Positions 42,314 through 51,281 of a DNA stretch of 64,000 bases are shown one piece after another. The stretch is from the NCBI RefSeq assembly GCF_013623775.1, contig NZ_JABFAM010000004.1, positions 372,001-436,000 of the forward strand, read 5' to 3'. Numbering within the stretch: position 1 is the stretch's first letter; every line of letters begins with the position of its first letter. Source of the stretch: Rufibacter sp. XAAS-G3-1. GTDB lineage: Bacteria; Bacteroidota; Bacteroidia; Cytophagales; Hymenobacteraceae. The translations under genes were made by a program, and so were the position numbers. The notes under the pieces are model-generated. The model was given only the letters and a program-made list of their open reading frames with translations. It did no database searches and was not told the origin of the DNA.

Positions 42314-42392
42314 AGGCGCTTTTCGGCTTATTTAGTACCTTTCATCAGCTTACCCGCCACCTTCCAAACACCACCTTAACAAACAGAACCAC

Positions 42393-45300
42393 ATGCAACA
42401 CCCCTACTCCACCCGGTTTTTCCGGCAGTGCCTTCCCTTGCTGCTGGGCGGCTTGACCTTTTTAACGCCCTTCGCCGCTGAGGCCCAGAAAAAGCCGAAA
42501 GCCAGTACGGCCAAAAACAAGAAAGCGGCGCAAGACCCGTATCCCGAAAAACTGTACAACGGGATGACTTGGCGCTCCATTGGGCCGTACCGGGGCGGGC
42601 GTTCGGCTACCGTGACCGGCGTACCGGGCAAACCGAACCTCTACTATTTTGGGGCGACGGGTGGCGGCGTGTGGCGCACCAAAGACGGTGGTTCCAGCTG
42701 GGAGAACATCTCGGACAAGTACTTCGGGGGTTCCATTGGCGCGGTGGCCGTGAGCGAGGCCGACCCCAATGTGATTTACGTGGGCGAAGGCGAGAAAACC
42801 GTGCGCGGCAACGTGTCTTCGGGTTTTGGCATGTGGAAATCCGTGGATGCGGGCCAGACCTGGCAATCCATCGGACTGAAAGATTCCAAGCACATCTCGC
42901 GCGTGCGCATCCACCCCAAGAACCCTGATTTGGTGTACGCGGCGGCAATGGGCAACATCTACGCCCCCAACGACATGCGCGGCGTGTACCGCTCCAAAGA
43001 CGGCGGCAAGAACTGGGAACGCGTGCTGTTCGTGAACAACGAGGTGGGCGTGGTAGACCTCACCATAGATCCGGTGAACCCCCGGAACCTGTACGCCACC
43101 TCTTGGCGCATACAACGCACGCCGTACAGCCTTTCTTCTGGCGGCCCCGGCTCCGGTATCTGGAAAAGCACCGACGGTGGCGATACCTGGAAAGAAATCT
43201 CCCGCGCCACCGGCTTGCCAAAAGGCACCTTGGGCATCATTGGCGTCACCGTCTCCCCGGTAAACAACCAGCGCGTGTGGGCCTTGGTGGAAGCCGAAGA
43301 CGGCGGTTTGTTCCGCTCAGAGAACGGCGGCGAAACCTGGACGAAGGTCAACGAAGACCGCAGCCTGCGCCAACGGGCCTGGTACTACACCCGCCTCACC
43401 GCCGACCCGCAGAACGTAGACGGTGTGTACGTGCTCAACGTAGGCCACCATTATTCCACCGACGGCGGCAAGACGTTCAAATCCATTCCTACGCCACATT
43501 CAGACCACCACGACCTCTGGATTGCCCCCGAAGACCCCAAACGCATGATTCTGGCCGATGACGGCGGCGCGCAGGTAAGCTTTGACGGCGGTGAGAACTG
43601 GAGCACGCCTGACAACCAGCCTACGGGTCAGTTCTACCGCGTAGTGACGGATAACGCTTTCCCGTACCGCATCTACGGAGCCCAGCAGGACAACAGCGCC
43701 GTGAGAATTGCCAGCCGCACCAGCGGCCGCAGCATCGGGCTGCACGACTGGGAGGAAACCGCGGGTTCTGAAAGCGCGCACATTGCCGTGAACCCCAAAG
43801 ACCCCGAGATTGTGTACGGCGGAAACTACGGCGGCTTCATCGGGCGGCTAGACCATAAAACCGGTTTTGAGCGCACCATCAACGTGTGGCCAGACAACCC
43901 CATGGGCCATGGCGCCGAGGGCATGAAGTACCGCTTCCAGTGGAACTTCCCCATCTTCTTCTCACCGCACACTGCGAACCGGCTGTATACCGCGTCCAAC
44001 CACCTGCACGTGACCACCAACGAAGGCCAGAGTTGGGAAGTCATCAGCCCGGATTTGACGCGCAACGACAAAACCAAACTAGGCCCATCGGGCGGCCCCA
44101 TCACCAAAGACAATACCAGCGTGGAGTACTACGGCACCATCTTCGCGGCCATGGAATCTCCCGCCGAGGAAGGTGTGATCTGGACGGGTTCTGATGACGG
44201 TTTGGTACACGTGACCCGTGATGCGGGCAAAACCTGGGCCAACGTCACCCCCAAGGCCCTGCCCGAGTGGAGCATGATTAACAGCGTAGACCCGCACCCC
44301 ACCCAAAAAGGCGTGCTATACATGGCGGCCACGCTCTACAAAACCGGCGATTTCCAGCCGCTGCTGTTCAAAACGGCAGATTACGGGAAAACCTGGACTA
44401 AAATCACCTCCGGTATTCCGGCCACGCACTTTACCCGTGTGGTGCGTGTAGACCCTAAAAGAGCCGGGTTGCTGTACGCCGGCACCGAGTACGGCATGTA
44501 CGTATCGTTCAACGATGGTGCTTCCTGGAAGCCGTTCCGCCTGAACCTTCCGTTGGTGCCCATCACCGATTTGACCATCAAGAACGACAACCTCATTGCT
44601 GCCACCCAGGGCCGGGGTTTCTGGATCATGGATGACTTAACATTACTGCACCAGTTAACGCCTCAGTTAGCCGACAGCAAGTTTCACCTGTTCAAACCCA
44701 TGCCTACCTACAAAACCTTGGGCAGTAACGCCGCCAATACCAAGTTTGAGGGCCAGAACCACCCGGGGGGCGTGATGGTGCATTTCTATTTGCCTACCGC
44801 CCCAGATACCACTTCTAAAATAGCCCTGGAGATTCTGGAGAAAGACGGTAAGCCGATCAAGAAATACACCTACGGCGCCAAAGAAGCCGCCGACAAACTG
44901 GAGGCGAAAACCGGCCTGAACCGCTTTGTCTGGAACATGACCTACCCCGAGGCATCGCGCTTTGAGGGCATGATTCTGTGGGGCGGCGGCACGCAAGGCC
45001 CTAAAGCCATTCCGGGCACCTACCAAGCCCGCCTCACCGTGAACGGCCAACCGCAGGAAACCGAGTTCGAGATTCTGCAAGACCCGCGCAGCCAAACGCC
45101 GCTCGCCGATTTGCAGGCGCAACAGGCCTTCCTGCTCAGCGTGCGCGACAAACTCACCGAGACGCACGACGCCATCAGCAAAATACGCGAAGCCCGTACC
45201 CAGATGAACGCCGTCACCGCCCGTTTTGCAGGTCGCGCCGACATGAAAGACGTGCTGGATGCCGCCAAGGCGATGAACCAGAAAATGACCGAGGTGGAAG

Positions 45301-45581
45301 AGACGCTGTACCAAACCAAGAACCGCAGCGGCCAGGACCCTTTGAACTACCCTATCCGGCTGAACAACAAACTGGCAAACCTGGCCTCCCAAGCCTCCGT
45401 AGGGGATTTCCGGCCGACCGACCAGATGTATGCGTTCCAGAAGGAAGTGACGGCCCAAATAGATACCCAACTACAGAAACTCAACCAAGTCTTCGCCACC
45501 GACCTGCCGGCCCTGAACCAGCTCATCCGCAGCAAGAACGTGGATGCGATCATGCTGAAGGAAAAGAAAGAGACGGAGTAG
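42393..45581 (+). CDS. Large secreted Asp-box (BNR/sortilin-like) beta-propeller protein
   Basis: The 1062-residue product has a signal peptide (…LPLLLGGLTFLTPFAAEA). At least nine Asp-box repeats of the S/T-x-D-x-G-x-T-W type follow across residues 80-720: KDGGSSW, VDAGQTW, KDGGKNW, TDGGDTW, ENGGETW, TDGGKTF, FDGGENW, RDAGKTW and ADYGKTW. These form one or two beta-propellers like sialidases and VPS10/sortilin domains. A beta-sandwich region ('GVMVHFYLPTAP…') and a helical tail close the protein. Despite frequent 'glycosyl hydrolase' labels, I see no sialidase catalytic set (no RIP motif, Arg triad not evident). Likely periplasmic or surface-located. Function unknown. Confidence 0.9.
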   Translation: MQHPYSTRFFRQCLPLLLGGLTFLTPFAAEAQKKPKASTAKNKKAAQDPYPEKLYNGMTWRSIGPYRGGRSATVTGVPGKPNLYYFGATGGGVWRTKDGGSSWENISDKYFGGSIGAVAVSEADPNVIYVGEGEKTVRGNVSSGFGMWKSVDAGQTWQSIGLKDSKHISRVRIHPKNPDLVYAAAMGNIYAPNDMRGVYRSKDGGKNWERVLFVNNEVGVVDLTIDPVNPRNLYATSWRIQRTPYSLSSGGPGSGIWKSTDGGDTWKEISRATGLPKGTLGIIGVTVSPVNNQRVWALVEAEDGGLFRSENGGETWTKVNEDRSLRQRAWYYTRLTADPQNVDGVYVLNVGHHYSTDGGKTFKSIPTPHSDHHDLWIAPEDPKRMILADDGGAQVSFDGGENWSTPDNQPTGQFYRVVTDNAFPYRIYGAQQDNSAVRIASRTSGRSIGLHDWEETAGSESAHIAVNPKDPEIVYGGNYGGFIGRLDHKTGFERTINVWPDNPMGHGAEGMKYRFQWNFPIFFSPHTANRLYTASNHLHVTTNEGQSWEVISPDLTRNDKTKLGPSGGPITKDNTSVEYYGTIFAAMESPAEEGVIWTGSDDGLVHVTRDAGKTWANVTPKALPEWSMINSVDPHPTQKGVLYMAATLYKTGDFQPLLFKTADYGKTWTKITSGIPATHFTRVVRVDPKRAGLLYAGTEYGMYVSFNDGASWKPFRLNLPLVPITDLTIKNDNLIAATQGRGFWIMDDLTLLHQLTPQLADSKFHLFKPMPTYKTLGSNAANTKFEGQNHPGGVMVHFYLPTAPDTTSKIALEILEKDGKPIKKYTYGAKEAADKLEAKTGLNRFVWNMTYPEASRFEGMILWGGGTQGPKAIPGTYQARLTVNGQPQETEFEILQDPRSQTPLADLQAQQAFLLSVRDKLTETHDAISKIREARTQMNAVTARFAGRADMKDVLDAAKAMNQKMTEVEETLYQTKNRSGQDPLNYPIRLNNKLANLASQASVGDFRPTDQMYAFQKEVTAQIDTQLQKLNQVFATDLPALNQLIRSKNVDAIMLKEKKETE

Positions 45582-45635
45582 AAGAAAGGTCTAAAACTTG
45601 CCAACCAATGTTACGCCCTCCTGCCGATGGTTCCC

Positions 45636-45731
45636 GGCGAGTCCGGAGACTCGCTTCATCCTAGGTCACGAGACTAAAGTCTCGCGCCAGTTTACTCTAA
45701 ACCTGTGAGGTCTTGGAGACCTCACAGGTTT
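45636..45731. repeat. Cluster of three hairpins (element J)
   Basis: GGCGAGTCCGGAGACTCGC (45636-45654), CGAGACTAAAGTCTCG (45669-45684) and AAACCTGTGAGGTC-ttgGAGACCTCACAGGTTT (45699-45731). The last is a perfect stem. It is directly followed by an R copy. Confidence 0.75.
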
Positions 45732-45733
45732 CC

Positions 45734-45773
45734 GCGTTTTGGGCCTGTTTCCCCCAAAACAGCCCAAAAACGC
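45734..45773. repeat. R palindrome copy
   Basis: GCGTTTTGGGCCTGTTT-cccccAAAACAGCCCAAAAACGC, close to the consensus and nearly perfect. Confidence 0.82.
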
Positions 45774-45877
45774 TGGGACGAAGCAAGGAGACTTGCACCC
45801 GCAGGAAAAACCAACCCTAGAAAGCAATGCGTGCCCGAGGCAAGGCAGTGCCTGGTCTCTACCGGAATTTAATTTCC

Positions 45878-45917
45878 GCGTTTCCGGCCTATTTTCCGTA
45901 AAACAGCCCCAAAACGC
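45878..45917. repeat. R palindrome copy
   Basis: GCGTTTCCGGCCTATTTT-ccg-TAAAACAGCCCCAAAACGC, followed by a single L arm (GGGGCTGGGGGTGAGGTT). Confidence 0.78.
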
Positions 45918-45942
45918 GGGAGACGGGGCTGGGGGTGAGGTT

Positions 45943-45988
45943 CTGCTGTTTTAAGTCCTTTCTCAAGAAATCGGCCTAAAAACAGCAG
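45943..45988. repeat. R palindrome copy with extended outer arms
   Basis: CTGCTGTTTTAAGTCCTTTC-tcaAGAAATCGGCCTAAAAACAGCAG. The outer stem extends to TTCTGCTGTTTT/AAAACAGCAGAA; the inner stem is weak. Confidence 0.7.
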
Positions 45989-46059
45989 AACCTCTTTGAC
46001 AAATTGTTGCCAGAAACATCGCAGAACCCTTATCTTGGCCGCTAGACCATTTCCCGCTT

Positions 46060-47598
46060 ATGAAACCCTTCACTTTCCTCCTTCTTTTTTGCCTCTTCGC
46101 CCAGTGGGCCGGGGCGCAGACCGTTCCGGCAAAATCAGCCCCGGCTACCAGAACCATTACGCCCGCGGCGGTTGATTCCCTTAAAGTGGAATACGTGCGC
46201 ACCCAACCCGACGCTGAACTCTGGCTCCAACCCGGCGACCGGCTGAATGTGCGGGTGAAAGCGAGAACGGGCCTCAAGGTGAGTCTTTGGAACAAACACC
46301 CGTTGCCAGAACTGCCGGCGGCGCAGAACAAAGGCGAGGCGGGGGTATACGCGGGCACCTACGTTGTGCAGCCCGGCGATAAACTCCCCAACCTCAATGT
46401 GCCGGTGCTGGTAGATGACACCACCGATCTGTACCCGTACACCGTCTTCGGCACCGCCAGCAAAGTCACAATCCTTAACCCGGCCCAGCCTCTCTATGGT
46501 TTAACGCAGGGCAAGATGCCGTACATGAACTATGGCCTGGGCGAAGACCGGTTGGGCGGGGCCAAGATGGGCTTTTTAGACTCGCTGGTGCGCGTGCAGA
46601 TTATCGGCAAGAGTGGGCGGGATTATAAGATTAAACTGTCCAATACCCTCAACGCCTACATGCCGGTGCAGCAGGTGCAACTGGAAGGCCCCACCGCCTA
46701 CCCCGGCGAGAGCCTCACCAGCTCTTGGAGCGTGACCGGCGATGATGCCAACGGCAAATATGACTACGTACGGGTGGCGGTAGGCCAACGCTTGCCTTAT
46801 ACCTCGTACCTGGACGTGAATCCATCCCGCATCATCGTGGACATCTACGGAGCCGTCTCCAACACCAACTGGATGACGCTGCACCGCACGCTGCGCGAAG
46901 TCAAGAACGTGCAGTACCAACAGGTGGCCTCAGACGTGTACCGCATGATTATCGACTTAAAGCATCCGCAGGCCTGGGGCTACAGTGTGGGGTATCAGGG
47001 CACATCCTTGGTGGTCAAGATAAAACGCCAGCCGGAGAAACTGAAATTGAAGCACCTCACCATTGCCGTAGACGCGGGCCACGGCGGCACCAGCACCGGG
47101 GCCACCGGCAAAACGGGCATTCCAGAGAAGGAGATCACGCTCAAGATTGCCAAACTCCTCCAGCAGGAACTTCAGCGGAAAGGCGCCACCGTGCTCATGA
47201 CCCGCGAGGCCGATGTCACCTTTGACACCATGGAACGGGTGCGTATGCTGAAAAAAGCGCAGCCCGATATCTTGGTAAGCGTCCACGTGAATTCGTCCGG
47301 CCGCCCCGAGGTGCAGGGCACCAGCACCTATTACCGCCACCTGGCGTTCCGGCCGTTGTCGCAGGCGTTGTATGAAGAAGTGCTGGAGCTGGACTTGAAG
47401 GAGTTCGGGAACATCGGCGGCTTCAACTTCGCCCTCAACGCCCCCACCGAATACCCCAACGCGCTGGTGGAGACCGCCTTCGCCTCTAACCCCGAGGACG
47501 AGCAGCGTCTCATCAACCCGCAGTTCCAGGAAGACATGGCCCAGCAGATCAGGAAAGGGCTGGAGCGGTTCCTGAAGGAAACCCGCCAGCGGAAATAA
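46060..47598 (+). CDS. N-acetylmuramoyl-L-alanine amidase (Amidase_3)
   Basis: The 512-residue product has a signal peptide (MKPFTFLLLFCLFAQWAGAQ). The middle carries an AMIN-like beta domain ('RIIVDIYGAVSNTNWMTLH…DVYRMIIDLKHPQAWGY', about 265-315), which usually targets peptidoglycan. The C-terminal zinc-dependent Amidase_3 domain (about 335-508) has 'VDAGHGG' (His ligand), 'EKEITLKIAK' (Glu), 'SVHVNSS' (His) and 'LVETAFASNPEDE' (catalytic Glu). It cleaves the bond between muramic acid and L-alanine during cell separation or wall turnover in the periplasm. No regulatory helix blocking the site is obvious. Confidence 0.93.
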   Translation: MKPFTFLLLFCLFAQWAGAQTVPAKSAPATRTITPAAVDSLKVEYVRTQPDAELWLQPGDRLNVRVKARTGLKVSLWNKHPLPELPAAQNKGEAGVYAGTYVVQPGDKLPNLNVPVLVDDTTDLYPYTVFGTASKVTILNPAQPLYGLTQGKMPYMNYGLGEDRLGGAKMGFLDSLVRVQIIGKSGRDYKIKLSNTLNAYMPVQQVQLEGPTAYPGESLTSSWSVTGDDANGKYDYVRVAVGQRLPYTSYLDVNPSRIIVDIYGAVSNTNWMTLHRTLREVKNVQYQQVASDVYRMIIDLKHPQAWGYSVGYQGTSLVVKIKRQPEKLKLKHLTIAVDAGHGGTSTGATGKTGIPEKEITLKIAKLLQQELQRKGATVLMTREADVTFDTMERVRMLKKAQPDILVSVHVNSSGRPEVQGTSTYYRHLAFRPLSQALYEEVLELDLKEFGNIGGFNFALNAPTEYPNALVETAFASNPEDEQRLINPQFQEDMAQQIRKGLERFLKETRQRK

Positions 47599-47800
47599 GG
47601 GAGCGTAAGGGTGCTTCTTATTGACTTATGTAGATTTTATTATATATTTAGCTAAAATTAAGTCTCTTTGCTTCCTATGGAGAACACCACTACCCTTGCA
47701 TTTTGAGCGCGCAGGCAAAGGTTGCCCGACACGATTGCTAGCACACTGGTAGTGAATACACACTAATCTCTATTTCACCGAACCTTTAAAAAAATACCTT

Positions 47801-48220
47801 ATGTCAATGACCAAAGAGTTCAAAGAGTTTGCCATGCGGGGCAACGTGGTGGATCTGGCCGTAGGGGTGGTGATTGGGGCCGCCTTTGGGAGGATCGTGA
47901 GTTCCCTGGTAGACGACATCCTCATGCCGCCCATCGGGATCATGTTGGGCGGCGTGGACTTCAAAGACCTGAAACTGGTATTGAAACAAGGCGTGCTGGA
48001 CGCCGACGGCAAACTGACCGATGTGACCCTGAACTACGGTAACTTCATCCAGACGCTCATTGACTTCCTTATCATCGCCGTAGCTATTTTCATGGTGGTC
48101 AAACTGATGAACTCCCTAAAACGCAAGAAAGCGGCCTCGCCCGATATTCCGCCCGCGCCCACCAAAGAAGAAGTACTGCTCACCGAGATCAGGGATGCCT
48201 TGCGCTCCAAACCGCTGTAA
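47801..48220 (+). CDS. mscL: Large-conductance mechanosensitive channel MscL
   Basis: The 139-residue subunit of the homopentameric channel releases solutes under hypo-osmotic shock. '[40 protein letters not shown]' (cited by its ends [10 protein letters not shown] and DDILMPPIG) is the amphipathic N-helix and pore helix TM1. TM2 is '[22 protein letters not shown]' and the C-terminal helical bundle is '[13 protein letters not shown]'. It is followed by an R copy and a strong terminator shared with the convergent rlmN. Confidence 0.97.
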   Translation: MSMTKEFKEFAMRGNVVDLAVGVVIGAAFGRIVSSLVDDILMPPIGIMLGGVDFKDLKLVLKQGVLDADGKLTDVTLNYGNFIQTLIDFLIIAVAIFMVVKLMNSLKRKKAASPDIPPAPTKEEVLLTEIRDALRSKPL

Positions 48221-48223
48221 ACT

Positions 48224-48259
48224 GGTTTAAGGCTATTTCACAGAAAACGGGCCAGAAAC
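48224..48259. repeat. R palindrome copy
   Basis: GGTTTAAGGCTATTTC-ac-AGAAAACGGGCCAGAAAC, three bases after the mscL stop codon. Confidence 0.65.
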
Positions 48260-48260
48260 A

Positions 48261-48299
48261 GAAAGGGCACCGATATGATCGGTGCCCTTTCTGTTTTAT
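48261..48299 (+). terminator. Shared mscL/rlmN terminator
   Basis: AGAAAGGGCACCGAT…ATCGGTGCCCTTTCTGTTTT; the stem works in both directions, between the convergent genes. Confidence 0.88.
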
Positions 48300-48314
48300 A
48301 CTAGCCGTTGACCT

Positions 48315-49400
48315 TTATGCTTCAGCTTCTTTCTTATCCTTGATGGCCAACTGCCCGCAGGCGGCGTCAATGTCCTTGCCTCGGCTGCGCCGAACGTTCA
48401 CCTGTACGCCTCGGTCGGCGAGGTAGCGCATGAACGGCTCCAGACGGTCATCGCTTGATTTCTGGAACTGGCCGCCGTCAATGGGGTTGTACTCAATGAT
48501 GTTCACCTTACACGGGATGATCTTGGAGAACTGAAGCAGTTCCTGGGCATCCTCGGGGTTATCGTTGAAGTGGCTGAGCAGGATGTACTCATAGGTCACC
48601 TTACGGCCGGTTTTCTCATGGTAATAGACCAACGCTTCTTTCAGGGCTTCCAATGAGTTGGTCTCGTTGATGGGCATGATCTCGTTGCGCTTGGTGTCAT
48701 TGGCGGCGTGCAAGCTCAAGGCCAGGTTGGCTTTGATGCCGTCATCGGCCATTTTCTTGATCATCTTGGCAATGCCGGCGGTACTGACCGTGATGCGGCG
48801 GGCCGCCATGTTCAGGCCATCGGGCGCGGTGATGCGCTCAATGCTCTTCATCACGTTGGCGTAGTTCAGGAGCGGTTCGCCCATGCCCATGTACACAATG
48901 TTGGTCAACGGACGGTTGTAGTTGCTCTCAGTTTGCTCCTTGATGCGCACCACCTGGTCATAGATCTCGTCGGCGTTCAGGTTTCTAATGCGATCCATCT
49001 TGCCGGTGGCGCAGAAAGAGCAGGTCAAGGAGCAACCCACCTGGCTGCTCACGCAGGCGGTCATCCGTTTAGGGTGCGGAATCAAGACCCCTTCTACTAT
49101 ATTTCCGTCATAAAGCCGGAACGTGGATTTTATGGTATAATCTGAACTCAGCTGGCTGGTGTTCACGGCCACGCTGTTGATGGTGAAGGAACGCTCCAGC
49201 TTCTCGCGCAGCGGCAGACTGATGTTGTTCATCTCCGCGAACGAGGTGGCCGTCAGTTTCCAGACCCATTCGTAGACCTGTTTGGCACGGAACGGCTTTT
49301 CGCCCTGCTCCGTCATCCAGGCCTTGAGCTGGTCTAAAGACAGTTTCCGGATGTCCTGCCGGTTCAGAATCTCTATGTCTGGGATCAATGTGGTACTCAT
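48315..49400 (-). CDS. rlmN: 23S rRNA/tRNA adenine-C2 methyltransferase RlmN
   Basis: The 361-residue radical-SAM enzyme methylates C2 of A2503 in 23S rRNA and A37 in some tRNAs. The cluster motif CxxxCxxC is in 'CSLTCSFCATG' (about 128-138). The methyl-carrying Cys should be the one in the C-terminal 'DIDAACGQL', and the second is in 'MTACVSSQVGC'. ATG 49400 (MSTTLIPD) is the likely start; a TACCTTTG box just upstream at 49405-49412 would give almost no leader and has no -33 partner. A thioesterase gene ends 21 bases upstream on the same strand. Confidence 0.95.
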   Translation of the reverse strand: MSTTLIPDIEILNRQDIRKLSLDQLKAWMTEQGEKPFRAKQVYEWVWKLTATSFAEMNNISLPLREKLERSFTINSVAVNTSQLSSDYTIKSTFRLYDGNIVEGVLIPHPKRMTACVSSQVGCSLTCSFCATGKMDRIRNLNADEIYDQVVRIKEQTESNYNRPLTNIVYMGMGEPLLNYANVMKSIERITAPDGLNMAARRITVSTAGIAKMIKKMADDGIKANLALSLHAANDTKRNEIMPINETNSLEALKEALVYYHEKTGRKVTYEYILLSHFNDNPEDAQELLQFSKIIPCKVNIIEYNPIDGGQFQKSSDDRLEPFMRYLADRGVQVNVRRSRGKDIDAACGQLAIKDKKEAEA

Positions 49401-49421
49401 ACTACAAAGGTACAAAATATC

Positions 49422-49850
49422 TTACGCTTTAGTTTCCAGACGCTCCCGCGCTTCCGGCGGAATAGTTTTCAGCTTGCGCAACTGGTAATCAAAGCACAGC
49501 ATTCCGGTTTTGGCGTGGGCTATCTCTTTGCCGTTTTGGGTGGAAAGCCGGTACACCAGGTCAAAGCCGTACTTGCTGAACTCGGTGGCCTGTACCTGCA
49601 CGGTGAGTACATCGCCGTAGAAACCTTCGCCTTTGTAAACGATGCCCACATCAGACATGATCAGCCCCGCCCCGGCAAAATCCATCTCTGAGTAGCCGTG
49701 CGTCTGCAGAAACCGCATGCGGGCCTCATGCAGCAAACTCAGCAGCGCATCGTTGCCCAAGTGCCCGCCATAATTGAGATCAGTGATACGGATGGGGAGT
49801 TCAGTCTGGAAAGCGAAATGCGCGGGAAGGTCTATCTTGATGCGGGCCAC
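49422..49850 (-). CDS. Acyl-CoA thioesterase (YbgC/FadM type, hotdog fold)
   Basis: The 142-residue single hotdog domain has 'IRITDLNYGGHLGNDALLSLLHEARMRFL', given here by its key part 'DLNYGGHLGND', where Asp is the catalytic residue of the 4HBT class (D-x-x-x-H-x-x). It hydrolyses an acyl-CoA; chain length is unknown. Upstream of and in the same direction as rlmN; co-transcription is possible. Confidence 0.92.
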   Translation of the reverse strand: MARIKIDLPAHFAFQTELPIRITDLNYGGHLGNDALLSLLHEARMRFLQTHGYSEMDFAGAGLIMSDVGIVYKGEGFYGDVLTVQVQATEFSKYGFDLVYRLSTQNGKEIAHAKTGMLCFDYQLRKLKTIPPEARERLETKA

Positions 49851-49908
49851 TTTATATTTACGAATTAGGAATGGAGAAGGAAAGATAGGGTATACGGAGA
49901 CACCGGGA

Positions 49909-49946
49909 GCGTTTCAAGGCTGATTTCTCAAAAACAAGCTTAAAAC
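49909..49946. repeat. R palindrome copy
   Basis: GCGTTTCAAGGCTGATTTC-tc-AAAAACAAGCTTAAAAC, between the divergent thioesterase and LD-carboxypeptidase genes; its end may overlap a -33 TTG of the latter. Confidence 0.7.
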
Positions 49947-50005
49947 CGTTGTCGCTCAAAAATATTGAGTACTTTGGAAGCTTGTATTTCAAACCGAGTT
50001 TACCC

Positions 50006-50917
50006 GTGATTACACCCCCTGCCCTCCAGAAAGGAGATGCCGTTGGCATTGTTTGTTTAGCCCGAAAAGTAAGTTTAGAAGACATTCAGGATGGCGTTCG
50101 GTTACTGGAAACCTGGGGATTGCGCGTGGTGCTGGGCAAAAGCGTGGGCGCGGAAGACGGCTACTTGGGCGGGGCCGATGAACTGCGGAGATCCGATTTC
50201 CAACAGATGCTGGACAATCCCGAAATCAAAGCGGTTTTCTCGGCCCGCGGCGGCTACGGCACCACCCGCATCCTGGATCAGATAGATTTCAGCGGCTTCC
50301 AGAAAAGCCCGAAGTGGGTGATTGGGTTCAGTGACATCACCGCCATGCTCTGCCACTTGCACACGCTGGGCCTGGAAAGCGTACACGGCACCATGCCCCT
50401 GCTCATGGGTAAGCCCGAAACGGGGGAAGCCGATGAATCACTGCGCCGGATCTTGTTCCGGGAACCGCTTTCCTACGCCACTCCGGCCAATCCGCTCAAC
50501 GTGCTGGGTGCTGCCACCGGCCAACTGGTGGGCGGCAACCTGATTCTGCTGGACACTATTACGGGCACGGCGTCAGAGGTAGAGTATACCGGTAAGATTC
50601 TGTTTCTGGAAGACGTGGGCGAACACTACTACAACATAGACCGCGTACTGGTGCATCTGCGCCGCCTGGGAAAACTGGAGAAACTAGCTGGGCTGGTAGT
50701 GGGTCAATTTTCAGATATGAAGGACACGGCCGTTCCGTTCGGGAGAGATGTGCCGCAGATTATTCTGGAGCACTGCGGAGGCTATGGCTACCCCATCTGC
50801 TTTGATTTCCCCGTAGGGCACGTAGAGCGTAACCTGGCGCTGGTGGTTGGCCGCGAAGCGATGCTGCAGGTCACCGCAGAAAGCGTTTCACTGCACTATA
50901 CCCCAACTCGTTTTTAG
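50006..50917 (+). CDS. LD-carboxypeptidase (peptidase S66)
   Basis: The 303-residue product of the muramoyltetrapeptide carboxypeptidase family removes the terminal D-Ala from L,D-bonded peptidoglycan peptides. Family motifs are 'ITPPALQKGDAVGIVCLAR', 'FSARGGYGTTRILDQIDF', the Ser nucleophile in 'IGFSDITAML', Glu in 'LFLEDVGEHYYNIDR' and His in 'FPVGHVERNLAL'. The GTG at 50006 gives the normal family start (VITPP…); the frame is open to a TTG further upstream, which only reads R-repeat DNA. The stop codon TAG (50915-50917) is formed by the next R copy. Confidence 0.92.
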   Translation: MITPPALQKGDAVGIVCLARKVSLEDIQDGVRLLETWGLRVVLGKSVGAEDGYLGGADELRRSDFQQMLDNPEIKAVFSARGGYGTTRILDQIDFSGFQKSPKWVIGFSDITAMLCHLHTLGLESVHGTMPLLMGKPETGEADESLRRILFREPLSYATPANPLNVLGAATGQLVGGNLILLDTITGTASEVEYTGKILFLEDVGEHYYNIDRVLVHLRRLGKLEKLAGLVVGQFSDMKDTAVPFGRDVPQIILEHCGGYGYPICFDFPVGHVERNLALVVGREAMLQVTAESVSLHYTPTRF

Positions 50918-50945
50918 GTTATTTTTGGGAAAACGGGCTTAAAAC
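50909..50945. repeat. R palindrome copy providing a stop codon
   Basis: CGTTTTTAGGTTATTTTTG-GGAAAACGGGCTTAAAAC; its left arm overlaps the last codons of the LD-carboxypeptidase gene and its TTTTTAG ends translation. Confidence 0.72.
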
Positions 50946-50949
50946 AGAT

Positions 50950-51278
50950 TTAGTTAATTCCTTCCAGGCGATCTCTGAAAACATTCACCAGTTTATGGGT
51001 TTGGTTTAAGGCTAGCACCTGTTCCCAAACCTAGACGGTGGCCAGGAAGAACTCATGCATTTTCATGTTCCCGTACCGGAGGTGGATCACTTTTGGCGGC
51101 GGTTGCCTCAGGAGGAGACGGCTGGAGGAATCTGCATCTTTTGAGACAATGGTCAGGTTGTTTTCTTGGGCGTAGCGCCAGATTTGGGCGTCTGCCCAAG
51201 TTATCATTGATGTCTTTTTGATGGATGTAGTCTGCCGTCTTCCAAAGGGAAAAGTAATAAGGCAAGCTCACGTCTGGC
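50950..51278 (-). pseudogene. Decayed PIN-like toxin (DUF5615 / VapC45-type)
   Basis: On the minus strand, after the antitoxin stop, an eroded N-terminus reads '…SLWKTADYIHQKDIND', the frame shifts, then 'WADAQIWRYAQENNLTIVSK', 'DADSSSRLLLRQPPPKVIHL', 'RYGNMKMHEFFLATV', a TAG, and finally 'VWEQVLALNQTHKLVNVFRD'. This is the DUF5615 pattern (DAxIWxYAxENxLxIVTKDxDF). The first ~20 residues with the catalytic Asp are missing. Three lesions (N-terminal loss, frameshift, nonsense) make it inactive. Confidence 0.85.
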
Positions 51279-51281
51279 AGG

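Noticed and set aside
42393-45581. Sialidase function for the Asp-box protein
   Set aside because: Asp-boxes alone define the fold, not the activity; no RIP motif or catalytic Tyr/Glu/Arg set was seen.
49405-49412. TACCTTTG promoter for rlmN
   Set aside because: The box would place transcription start at or inside the ATG and there is no -33 TTG at the right distance; possible leaderless start, but too weak to list.
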